Shown: positions 17,049-23,945 of the stretch, in pieces
Layout: each line of letters starts with the position of its first letter
How positions within the stretch are numbered: the stretch's first letter is position 1
DNA from: a bacterium
GTDB taxonomy: Bacteria > Hydrothermota > Tepidihabitantia > Tepidihabitantales > Tepidihabitantaceae
DNA: 48,133 bases
Reading direction: 5' to 3'
Assembly: GCA_035505375.1 (NCBI GenBank)
Contig: DATJQV010000033.1
Coordinates: 1 to 48,133 of the forward strand
The notes under the pieces: model-generated
The model's input: the letters and a program-made list of their open reading frames with translations, nothing else
The model's database searches: none
What the model was told of the DNA's origin: nothing
Program-made: the position numbers and the translations under genes

Positions 17049-17057
17049 GGAGCAGAC

Positions 17058-18743
17058 GTGAGATTAGCATCAACACTCTTGGCTCTTGGTTTCCTATTCT
17101 CGATAGCAACCGCTCAGTCGCACGACAAGACCATCCAGGCACAGGCGGCTCCGACATCGGCTCGGGTTGCACTGGAGCAGATGAGCCTGGCAGAGCGGAA
17201 GAATTCGAGCATATCCGTGGAGTTCGAGACGTCTGACAGCGCGGCGATCCTGCTGGGCCACGAGGTCGAGCGACTTTGGAACGGCGGCCACTGTGACCTG
17301 GCTCTGTCGCAACTCGACAGCCTAGAGGCTCGCGTTGGGCACGTTGCCATCGGCAACTCCTGGCGCAAGCCTGTGCCGACCATCGACAAGGCGCTATGGG
17401 GTGGCGACGTCCGCATAGGCAACCGGGATTCTCTTCTGGGTCTTGCCATCGACTACGACTTTCGAGGCTGCCTCCTTGCGGCCCTTCGCCACGGACACGG
17501 GCCCGAGGGGTTCTCGGTGTGCAGGTCGTCCGATCAGGGCGCCACCTGGGCAGAGACGTTCGCCTGGTTCGGGAGCCAAGTCACGTCTCTTGATGCCGTC
17601 GTCCTCTTTCCCTCTTTCTTCTATGTCGCGTACCACTCACCGGGAGAGGATGCTCAGCAGGTGCGACTGCGGCGGTTCCTCGTTAGTGATGGTTCGGCCA
17701 ATGAGTTCGACGTGGGATCCTGGTGGGTTGCGGCCTGTACGCTGGATTTGGGGGACACGGCAAGGGAAGTGTCGCTCGTCACCGGCGTCGTGAACCTGTA
17801 CATCACCACCATCCTGTCTGACGGTAGCCTGGGGCTCAGTTGGGACAGCGGAGGTGACGCATCGTGGCACAAGCTGCCGACAGGTGTCGACTCGGGCGCG
17901 AGCAGGGGCCTCGACTGCAACTGGAGATGGGGAGGGCCCATCGGAGGATACCTGCTGCTCTCATATCTGGACGCAACCGACACCCTGCGCATCCTTCGCT
18001 GGGTTTCGAGTGGCTTCGCTCAGCGTTTCGCGCACTACTGCGGGCCGAGTGAGTTGACCAGCTTGGACGGATACGGGGACAGAGTCGTTTGTGCCTACGA
18101 AGACGGGACTTTCTCACCTCGGCGGGTCTGCTGCGCGCTCAGCTATGACAGTGCAGCTACGTGGACCACTGCTACACTTAGCGACACTGAGGTCGCCGCT
18201 GAGGCACCCGCGATTGCCATGTACGGGCCTGGGTTCGGGGCCGTGTTTCGCCATGACTCGCCAACTCCTGAGTTGCGGTTCCGCCTGTGCCCCGACAGTT
18301 GGCCTTGGAGCGACCCAGTTTCGATCTCGGATAATACGTCGTTCTCGGGCCGTCCGGTCATCAAGCATCTGTCCTATAGCCAACTCTATCACTCCGATTT
18401 ATTCGCTGTCGCGCACATGTCAGATACCAGCCCGGTCGTGCGCGGGGCCTACTTTGTTCGCGACTGGGTGTATGGAATTGCGGAGCAGCGCCGGGCTCAG
18501 GCCGCAAGCCGCGCATCCCTGGCCACCCTCGTCCGCGGCGTGCTGTTCCTGCCGAAAATGGGGACTGTACCTTCAGGGACTGTCCCCACTTTCGGCCCCT
18601 CGCTGGTGGATATGAGCGGCCGCAAGGTGCTCGACCTTCACCCCGGCGCGAATGACGTGCGAAGACTAGCGCCCGGAGTGTACTTCGTGAGAGAAGCACA
18701 AGCTCAAGCACAAGCAATCCGGAAGGTCATTGTTACGAGGTAA
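17058..18743 (+). CDS. Secreted BNR/Asp-box protein, paralogue 4 of 5
   Basis: This 561-residue paralogue has signal peptide (MRLASTLLALGFLFSIATA), the shared N-terminal block, an Asp-box propeller region, WVYGIAEQ and a short sorting block (LVDMSGRKVLDL, LAPGVYFVREAQ). GTG 17058 follows AAGGAG with a 5-nt spacer. Its first ~150 bp are nearly identical to those of the next gene (17058 versus 18753), while the middle parts differ, which suggests recent duplication or conversion of the 5' end. The linker before the sorting block is encoded by a different repeat, a ggggactgt/gactgtcccc phrase at 18553-18594, so the peptide reads KMGTVPSGTVPTFGP. One Asp-box has Gln for the usual Ser/Asn context (SSDQGATWAETF). 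Confidence 0.87.
   Translation: MRLASTLLALGFLFSIATAQSHDKTIQAQAAPTSARVALEQMSLAERKNSSISVEFETSDSAAILLGHEVERLWNGGHCDLALSQLDSLEARVGHVAIGNSWRKPVPTIDKALWGGDVRIGNRDSLLGLAIDYDFRGCLLAALRHGHGPEGFSVCRSSDQGATWAETFAWFGSQVTSLDAVVLFPSFFYVAYHSPGEDAQQVRLRRFLVSDGSANEFDVGSWWVAACTLDLGDTAREVSLVTGVVNLYITTILSDGSLGLSWDSGGDASWHKLPTGVDSGASRGLDCNWRWGGPIGGYLLLSYLDATDTLRILRWVSSGFAQRFAHYCGPSELTSLDGYGDRVVCAYEDGTFSPRRVCCALSYDSAATWTTATLSDTEVAAEAPAIAMYGPGFGAVFRHDSPTPELRFRLCPDSWPWSDPVSISDNTSFSGRPVIKHLSYSQLYHSDLFAVAHMSDTSPVVRGAYFVRDWVYGIAEQRRAQAASRASLATLVRGVLFLPKMGTVPSGTVPTFGPSLVDMSGRKVLDLHPGANDVRRLAPGVYFVREAQAQAQAIRKVIVTR
18553..18594. repeat. In-frame ggggactgt repeat with inverted parts
   Basis: The phrase cgaaaatggggactgtacc is followed by the inverse-like gggactgtccccactttcgg, forming a hairpin-capable unit. 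The reverse complement of the first phrase recurs in intergenic DNA at about 21850-21872, and a related aaccgtccccac phrase is near 46700. Confidence 0.7.
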
Positions 18744-18752
18744 GGAGCAGAC

Positions 18753-20426
18753 GTGAAACTGGCATCAACACTCTTGGCTCTTGGTTTCCTATTCTCGATA
18801 GCAGCCGCTCAGTCGCACGACAAGACCATCCAGGCACAGGCGGCTCCGACATCGGCTCGGGTCGCACTGGAGCAGATGAGCCAGGCGGAGCGGAAGAACT
18901 CGTGCATATCCGTGGAGTTTGAGACGGCTGACCGGGATGCCATCCTGCTTGGCCATGAGGTCGAACGTCTGTGGAACGGCGGCCAATTCGACGAGGCCCT
19001 GACGCAACTCGGCAACCTTGAGGCGCGGGTCGGGCACGTGGCCATCGGCAACTCCTGGCGCAAGCCGGTGCCGACCATCGACAAGGCGCTATGGGGTGGC
19101 GACGTCCGCATCGGCAACCGCGACTCGCTCCTGTCCCTTGCTTTCGACATCGACCGTTTGACCGGCCACGTCTTTGCAGTTCTCCGCCACGGCAGCGGAT
19201 ATCCGCACTTCACGGTCTGCATGTCAACCGACAGCGGCGCTACCTGGGCCGAGACATTCAGCTGGAGTGGGAGTCCGCCCACGTCGCTCGACGCGGCGGT
19301 GCTGGCCAACCGCCTCTATGTTGTGTATAACTCGCCGGGAGAAGACCCTGAGCACATCCGGTTACGGCGGTTCCTGTGCAGCAATGGTCAGGCCGACAGC
19401 TTCCAGGGCGGTGGAACCAACGTCGTTCCCTGCACGCTGAGTGTCGGCGACACGATGAAGGAAGTTGCGCTTGCCACCAACCCGAACGACAACCGTCTGC
19501 ATATCATCGCCATTGTGTCGGACGGCAGCGTGCTGGCGAGCGTCGCTGATGCGAATGCGGTCTCGTGGACTACGCAGTTGACTGGAATCACCTCGGGCGC
19601 TCGCAGCGGCCTGGATGCAACTGATGACCAGTGGTCGGACGATGAACACGTGGTCTTCTCCTACTGCGATGCGAGCGACACCATGCGGGTCTACGACGGA
19701 AACGGGCCACTGCTGGCACAACCGGCCGGTTCCGGCGCTCTGACCAGTATCTCGGCCTATTTGGACACTATCATCTGCGTGTACGAAGATGAAACGTCTT
19801 CACCTTACAGAGTTGGCTGCGCCACTAGCGTCGATGGCGGGGACACCTGGACGGTGAGCACACTCAGCGACACAGGCATGGCTGCGAACGCGCCCGCAGT
19901 CACGGTACGCGGCGGCGTCGCGGCGTTGTTCCGGCAGGACTCGACGACTGCGGGTATCTCCCCGACTCCCGGCCTGCGATTCCGCCAGCACACGGACAGC
20001 GGGCCTTGGAGCGACCCGGTTTCGGTTGCGGACCACGAACCGTACTCAAACCGTCCCGGAATCGCGTACTTGGGCGCGGGCATGTTCGGTGTCGCGTACC
20101 TGTCCGATACCAGTCCGGTCGTGCGCGGGGCCTACTTTGACCGGAGCGATTGGGTCTACGGAATCGAGGAATTGCCGAGTGTCGATTGGCGAATGACGAA
20201 TAGCGCAGCGACTATCTTCCGCGGCGTGCTCGTGCTCGGAGCAGTAGGTAGTAGACAGCAGACAGTAGACAGGGCGGAGTTACTGGACGCGGCGGGGCGG
20301 AGAGTGATGAACCTGAGAGCCGGCGCGAATGACGTAAGTCGGCTGGCTCCGGGCGTCTACTTCGTGCGGGCTGCAAGCCGTGAGCCGTCAGCCGTAAGCT
20401 GTTACAAGGTCGTGGTGACGAGGTGA
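18753..20426 (+). CDS. Secreted BNR/Asp-box protein, paralogue 5 of 5
   Basis: This 557-residue paralogue closes the operon. It has signal peptide (MKLASTLLALGFLFSIAAA), the shared N-terminal block, an Asp-box propeller (STDSGATWAETF, SVDGGDTWTVSTL), a DRSDWVYGIEE segment and the sorting block (LLDAAGRRVMNL, LAPGVYFVRAA). GTG 18753 follows AAGGAG at the operon's usual spacing. Three separate repeat patches are read in frame at its end: a cgaatNN patch near 20190-20210, a cagtaga patch (20241-20274) and an agccgtN patch (20371-20401) that replaces the (QA)n tail of its sisters. The stop codon is followed at once by another cagtaga patch. Role beyond a secreted propeller is unknown. Confidence 0.87.
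   Translation: MKLASTLLALGFLFSIAAAQSHDKTIQAQAAPTSARVALEQMSQAERKNSCISVEFETADRDAILLGHEVERLWNGGQFDEALTQLGNLEARVGHVAIGNSWRKPVPTIDKALWGGDVRIGNRDSLLSLAFDIDRLTGHVFAVLRHGSGYPHFTVCMSTDSGATWAETFSWSGSPPTSLDAAVLANRLYVVYNSPGEDPEHIRLRRFLCSNGQADSFQGGGTNVVPCTLSVGDTMKEVALATNPNDNRLHIIAIVSDGSVLASVADANAVSWTTQLTGITSGARSGLDATDDQWSDDEHVVFSYCDASDTMRVYDGNGPLLAQPAGSGALTSISAYLDTIICVYEDETSSPYRVGCATSVDGGDTWTVSTLSDTGMAANAPAVTVRGGVAALFRQDSTTAGISPTPGLRFRQHTDSGPWSDPVSVADHEPYSNRPGIAYLGAGMFGVAYLSDTSPVVRGAYFDRSDWVYGIEELPSVDWRMTNSAATIFRGVLVLGAVGSRQQTVDRAELLDAAGRRVMNLRAGANDVSRLAPGVYFVRAASREPSAVSCYKVVVTR
20241..20401. repeat. In-frame cagtaga and agccgtN patches
   Basis: 20241-20274 has units gcagtag, gtagtag, acagcag, acagtag. 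20371-20401 has gcaagcc, gtgagcc, gtcagcc, gtaagct. Both are 7-nt periodic and translated. Confidence 0.8.
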
Positions 20427-20469
20427 GCGGCAGAGGGCAGTAGACAGTAGGCAGTAGACAGCAGACAGG
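20405..20469. repeat. Gene-tail plus cagtaga repeat, copy 1
   Basis: The end of paralogue 5 (…gtggtgacgaggtga) plus a cagtaga-type patch at 20437-20469 reappears as gttgtaacgaggtga plus a longer cagtaga patch at 21149-21236. The two copies bracket the DUF4258/DUF2283-like pair. Confidence 0.7.
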
Positions 20470-20483
20470 GCGCGGGCGGGCGG

Positions 20484-20512
20484 TTGACTTCAGGTGAAGC
20501 GCAACCTATACT
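20484..20512 (+). promoter_or_regulatory. Promoter of the DUF4258/DUF2283 pair (leaderless)
   Basis: TTGACT (20484-20489), a 17 bp spacer and TATACT (20507-20512). The GTG start at 20519 begins 6 nt later, so the mRNA is probably leaderless. Confidence 0.78.
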
Positions 20513-20518
20513 GGCAGC

Positions 20519-20851
20519 GTGAGTATGGACAGCAGGCAGCCCGAGACCGCATTCAGCGCCCTGACGCCGCTGGACTTCTCGGTCAGCGTCTCACGCGACC
20601 GCTGGAATCTCATCACCTCACTTAAGCATCCGGCAATGAGCGGTCGAGAGGCGGAAGTCCAGGCGGTCCTGCAAGGCCCGGACGAAGTGAGGCGCAGCCG
20701 ACGGGATGAGAGTGTGCTGCTTTTCTACAAGCTTGAACGGCCGGGACGCTGGCTCTGCGCCGTGGTCAGGCGCGCCGTGCAGAACGGTTTCCTGATTACG
20801 GCCTACCCCACTGATGCAGTGAAGGAAGGTGAACGCATATGGGTCAAGTGA
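20519..20851 (+). CDS. DUF4258-like small protein, probable toxin-like partner
   Basis: This 110-residue protein resembles the DUF4258/PBECR-like group that is commonly encoded before a DUF2283 protein: a KHPAMSGREAEVQAVL segment, then DEVRRSRRDESVLLFY, then a C-terminal FLITAYPTDAVKEGERIW. The arrangement of a conserved His-Pro, Arg-Ser-Arg and a terminal T-A-Y strand is like small RelE/barnase-like nuclease folds, so a toxin role is plausible but not shown. Start GTG 20519 fits the leaderless promoter; the in-frame ATG 20525 is the alternative. It overlaps the next gene by 13 nt, indicating coupled translation. Confidence 0.75.
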   Translation: MSMDSRQPETAFSALTPLDFSVSVSRDRWNLITSLKHPAMSGREAEVQAVLQGPDEVRRSRRDESVLLFYKLERPGRWLCAVVRRAVQNGFLITAYPTDAVKEGERIWVK

Positions 20852-21051
20852 AGGTATTCTACGATCGTGCCGGGAACACCCTTACGGTCTGGTTCGGTGA
20901 CAGGCAGGACGAGTTCGTCAGCGAGGAAACGGGTGAAGAGGTCGTGCTGATGAAGGACCGGGCCGGCCGGGTCATTGGCTTCGAGAAGCTGAATTTCGTC
21001 GTGCCGGCGCCCGAACGGCTCCAGGTTGCCTTTGAGGCTGTCGGCGCCTAG
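20839..21051 (+). CDS. DUF2283 family protein
   Basis: This 70-residue protein matches the DUF2283 family: VKVFYDRAGNTLTVWFG near the N-terminus, a charged middle (EEVVLMKDRAGRVIGFEKL) and a hydrophobic end. Family length is about 60-75 residues, so it is complete. AAGGAAGGTG precedes ATG 20839, which lies within the 3' end of the upstream gene. DUF2283 genes often stand next to DUF4258 genes, an arrangement like toxin-antitoxin pairs; the biochemical role is not established. I am fairly sure of the family and unsure of the function. Confidence 0.82.
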   Translation: MGQVKVFYDRAGNTLTVWFGDRQDEFVSEETGEEVVLMKDRAGRVIGFEKLNFVVPAPERLQVAFEAVGA

Positions 21052-21129
21052 TCCCTGGATAAGTCATTCATCCAGCAACAAGCCTGAACGACCCTTCGGG
21101 AACGTCTGACATCTCCTGCCTCCGACGCG

Positions 21130-21236
21130 CCCGCCGGGATTCCGGGACGTGAAGAAGGCGGTTGTAACGAGGTGAGCCGCAAGTAGGCAGTAGACAGTAG
21201 GTAGTAGACAGTAGACGATAGACAGCTGACAGGGCA
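21130..21236. repeat. Gene-tail remnant plus cagtaga repeat, copy 2
   Basis: The frame reads …GFRDVKKAVVTR and stop at about 21130-21175, like the KVVVTR-stop ends of the secreted-protein genes, although no such gene is present here. A cagtaga-type 7-nt patch follows (21180-21236). It mirrors 20405-20469. Confidence 0.6.
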
Positions 21237-21237
21237 G

Positions 21238-21257
21238 GGGCGGGCGAAAGCCCGCCC
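21238..21257 (+). terminator. GNRA-loop hairpin, possible terminator
   Basis: GGGCGGGC, loop GAAA and GCCCGCCC form a perfect 8-bp stem. Only a weak T-rich stretch (ttggttct) follows, so termination is uncertain. It lies after the DUF2283 gene and the cagtaga patch. Confidence 0.4.
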
Positions 21258-21405
21258 TTGGTTCTGCGGAGTGGAGGATCGGGGGCAGATGCGGCGAATC
21301 CCATAACTCTGAGGGGTAGCGCAGGAAGCGGGTCTCCGGGCTATGTGCCTGTGGCTTGTGGCTCACGGCAGACAGCCCTCGGCGGGCGGGAAGTAGTCAC
21401 GGCGG

Positions 21406-21429
21406 GAATGAGACGAGTTTGTCTCATTC
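21406..21429. repeat. Perfect inverted repeat
   Basis: GAATGAGAC and GTCTCATTC flank a 6-nt loop (gagttt). There is no T-tract after it. Its role is unknown; a protein binding site or RNA hairpin are both possible. Confidence 0.6.
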
Positions 21430-21582
21430 GTCCAAGTCGGCGTCTCGGTGTATCTGCTTGTGGCTTGTGGCGTTAGGCTTCAGGGCGCGAAACTGACATC
21501 CCCACCCGGGGGATTACCCCGCGGATAGTAGACAGGATTCAGTATACAGTTGACAGGGAGGTTACCTCCACCGCAATTCCCG

Positions 21583-21750
21583 GATGAACCTCCACCGGAA
21601 TTCGCCGGGTTGCTCTACCGGTTCCTCTCCGGGTTGGTCGGAGCGTTACGGCCCGAGTAAGTCCGCGGGTTCCTGTCCGGGTTGCTCCCGAGTAAGCTCC
21701 GACCGTTGTCCTCTAGATTGCTCGGAGAATTGCTTCCCGGAGAACTGGTT
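21583..21750. repeat. Degenerate 12-nt periodic array D1
   Basis: About 13 units with the core GGGTTGCTC/GGTTCCTC recur every 12 nt, with one 11/13-nt jitter near 21690-21706. On the minus strand one frame reads as tetrapeptides of the SNPD/RNPR/SNSP kind. No start codon with a ribosome site is evident on either strand. Confidence 0.65.
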
Positions 21751-21786
21751 CCATGGAGTGCCGGGAAATGAGGGACACTCCCAGGA

Positions 21787-21835
21787 GGGACACGTCCACG
21801 GAGCGACGCGGAGCACCGCGTCGCGGATGTGTCCC
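21787..21835. repeat. Imperfect palindrome of the GGGACA…TGTCCC class
   Basis: GGGACACGTCCACGG … CGACGCGG and CCGCGTCGCGGATGTGTCCC form an imperfect hairpin. It shares its outer bases with the palindromes at 6682, 9406 and 31407, but the inside differs. A phrase at about 21850-21872 is the reverse complement of the ggggactgt repeat at 18553. Confidence 0.6.
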
Positions 21836-22014
21836 CGGCGCTTGCCAGCGCGGTACAGTCCCATTTTCGCAGAGAGCCGCGTGCCGTTCCGGAAAAGCGG
21901 CAACTCTGCTGCCGTACTCCAAAGGCCTGACTGTCATCTATACGTAGCGGTGCGCCGGTTGGAAGCCACAATTCTGCCGCCCAGTGGGCGGCCCAGGGAC
22001 CGCTCCCCCGGTTG

Positions 22015-22350
22015 CGTCTGCCGATACAGCACGAGGTACAACTAACCTTACAACTACAGGTACTTCAAGACGAACAACTTGCCGAACAACAACACGAACA
22101 ACTTCTGGTACTTCTTGTGGAACAACTTCTCGAACTTCTCGCTATTCAACTCCGCGAGCAACTTCTTGCACAAGTCGAGACACAGCTTGCTACACGGCTG
22201 AAGACACATGTGCTTATGCAAGCGACTACGCAACTGAGGATACTTCTGCCGGTACTTCCTGAGGAACAACTAGAGGTACATCTTGAGACACAAGTGCGGC
22301 TTCGGTGCCAGGTTGAGGTCAAGACCAGGGAACAGGTTGAGGTTAAGGTT
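22015..22350 (+). repeat. Degenerate 12-nt periodic array D2, 28 units without indels
   Basis: Twenty-eight consecutive 12-nt units (for example CAACTTCTCGAA at 22123, CAACTCCGCGAG at 22147, CAACTTCTTGCA at 22159) keep an exact register with substitutions only. In the plus frame they read as tetrapeptides rich in Q, L and E (EQLL, AQVE, TQLA). An open frame covers 22012-22413 but starts with TTG and lacks a convincing Shine-Dalgarno. It is either a decayed or an unusual small coding region. With D1, the hairpins and a 7-nt patch at 22449-22499 it fills the 1.5 kb gap before the M20 gene. Confidence 0.8.
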
Positions 22351-22448
22351 GAGGGGGCGGGGTCCGATTCACGTGCGCCCGTCTTCCGCTGCAAGGCAAG
22401 CCGTTCGGCTTGACTCGCGGCGGGATTTCGAGAATCATCTCTGGAGAA

Positions 22449-22499
22449 AATGACCAAGTCCCAATTCCCAATGCCCAATCAAGCCCGAATGCCCAATGG
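22449..22499. repeat. 7-nt periodic cccaatN patch
   Basis: Units cccaatt, cccaatg, cccaatc recur at 7 nt after the phrase aatgaccaagtc. The reverse complement of the same phrase and patch is at 34434-34497, before another peptidase gene. Confidence 0.75.
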
Positions 22500-22537
22500 A
22501 TCGGCCCTTTGGTTTGCTTGCCCCAGGAGGAGTAACG

Positions 22538-23773
22538 ATGTGGAACGAAGCTGATTTCAAGAGAATCCGAGAGCAGATTGGGCGGCTTGAGCCGGAGATG
22601 GTCGAGATGCAGCGCCGGCTGGTCGCGCTGCCGGCTATCAGTCCGGTATCAGGCGGTGAGGGCGAGAAAGCCAAGGTCGAGTACCTGGCCGAGCTGCTGC
22701 GGTCGTGGAAGCTTGAGGTTACCGAGTACCGAGCGCCGGACGAACGTGTGCCGTGCGGCTATCGTCCAAGCTTGACCGCCCGGCTGAGAGGCCGAAAGCA
22801 ACGGCCCGTGCTCTGGCTGATGACACACGTCGATGTCGTGCCGGCCGGACCGAGGGACCTGTGGCAGAGCGAACCGTTCGAGGCACGGGTCGAAGGCGGC
22901 CGCGTCTACGGCCGCGGCACGGAGGACAACCAGCAGGAAATGGTGGCATCATGTTTCGCGGTCAAGGCGCTGCTCGACCTCGGTCTGGTTCCCCAGACGG
23001 ATGTTGTCCTGATGCTGGTCGCGGATGAGGAGAACGGCTCGGACTACGGCGTGGGCTGGCTGCTGGAGCATCACGACCTCTGCAAGCCCGACGACATCGT
23101 AGTCGTGCCGGACGCCGGGAATGAGGCGGGCACGCTGCTCGAGGTCGCGGAGAAGTCGATTGCGTGGGTGAAGTTCACAACCCTCGGCCGGCAGGCGCAC
23201 GGCTCGACGCCGCATCACGGCAACAACGCACATCGGGCCGGCGCGCGTCTGCTGCTGCGGCTCGACGAGCAACTGCATGAACGCTACAACGGGAAGGACG
23301 GCCTGTTCTCGCCTCCGATTTCAACCATGGAGCCAACCAAGAAGGAGGCGAACGTCCCGAACGTCAACACGATTCCCGCCGAAGACGTCTTCTACTTCGA
23401 CTGCCGGATGTTGCCGCAGTATAAGTTGACCGATTTGCTGGAAGACATGAAGCGCATCGCCGCCGGGGTTGCGGCCGAGTTCAAGGTTGATATCAAGGTT
23501 GAGCCGGTCCAGATGGCGCAGGCGGCGCCGCCGACGTCACCTGACGCTCCGGTCGTCCGGATGCTGGCTGATGCGGTCCGCAACGTCTACGGTGGCGAGC
23601 CCTTCACGCAGGGAATCGGCGGCGGCACGGTGGCAGCGCTGTTCCGCCGGCGCGGTATACCGGCAGTCGTGTGGGGCCGCAACGAGGGACAGGCTCACAA
23701 GCCCAACGAGTACTCGGTCATTGCCGACATGGTAGGCAACGCCGCGGTCTATGCTCACCTGATGGGGCAGTAG
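22538..23773 (+). CDS. M20 family dipeptidase
   Basis: This 411-residue protein is an M20 (ArgE/DapE/carnosinase-like) metallopeptidase, expected to bind two Zn ions and cleave dipeptides in the cytoplasm. Visible motifs: THVDVVPAG (His ligand and catalytic Asp), YGRGTEDNQQ (bridging Asp), ADEENGSDYG (catalytic Glu-Glu), PDAGNEAG (Asp ligand), the dimerisation-domain HGSTPHHGNNAH, and AHKPNEY (final His ligand). The set is complete and the length is normal for a PepV/Sapep-like enzyme, though substrate cannot be fixed. ATG 22538 follows AGGAGGAG; an upstream in-frame ATG at 22496 lies in a repeat patch and lacks a ribosome site. Confidence 0.93.
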   Translation: MWNEADFKRIREQIGRLEPEMVEMQRRLVALPAISPVSGGEGEKAKVEYLAELLRSWKLEVTEYRAPDERVPCGYRPSLTARLRGRKQRPVLWLMTHVDVVPAGPRDLWQSEPFEARVEGGRVYGRGTEDNQQEMVASCFAVKALLDLGLVPQTDVVLMLVADEENGSDYGVGWLLEHHDLCKPDDIVVVPDAGNEAGTLLEVAEKSIAWVKFTTLGRQAHGSTPHHGNNAHRAGARLLLRLDEQLHERYNGKDGLFSPPISTMEPTKKEANVPNVNTIPAEDVFYFDCRMLPQYKLTDLLEDMKRIAAGVAAEFKVDIKVEPVQMAQAAPPTSPDAPVVRMLADAVRNVYGGEPFTQGIGGGTVAALFRRRGIPAVVWGRNEGQAHKPNEYSVIADMVGNAAVYAHLMGQ

Positions 23774-23777
23774 CCGG

Positions 23778-23833
23778 ACGAATTTCGAATGGCGAATGGC
23801 GAATGACGAATCAAGACCGAACCCCGAATGGCC
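23778..23833. repeat. 7-nt periodic cgaatgg patch
   Basis: Units cgaattt, cgaatgg, cgaatgg, cgaatga, cgaatca follow the M20 stop codon. The family is the same as the in-frame patch at 3807-3840. Confidence 0.75.
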
Positions 23834-23908
23834 AAACGCCGGGTCGGAGTGCGGTTGGACATCAGAGCCTTCGAGCTTCGGACTTCTGCACCGCGCCGCC
23901 GTCCTTTC

Positions 23909-23937
23909 TTGACTCAGCGGCGGGCAGTCAGTAGATT
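23909..23937 (+). promoter_or_regulatory. Promoter of the 23946 gene (leaderless)
   Basis: TTGACT (23909-23914), a 17 bp spacer and TAGATT (23932-23937). The ATG at 23946 begins 8 nt after the -10 box, consistent with a leaderless mRNA. Confidence 0.72.
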
Positions 23938-23945
23938 TTTCCCAG

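Noticed and set aside
11955-20426. Calling the BNR proteins sialidases
   Set aside because: Asp-boxes alone do not show catalysis; I could not find the Arg triad, Tyr/Glu and Asp of sialidases with confidence.
21055-21075. Hairpin CTGGAT…ATCCAG as terminator of the DUF2283 gene
   Set aside because: Six-bp stem, nine-nt loop and no T-tract.
21524-22500. Transposon or IS remnant in the repeat field
   Set aside because: No transposase-like frame or terminal repeats with target duplication could be found.
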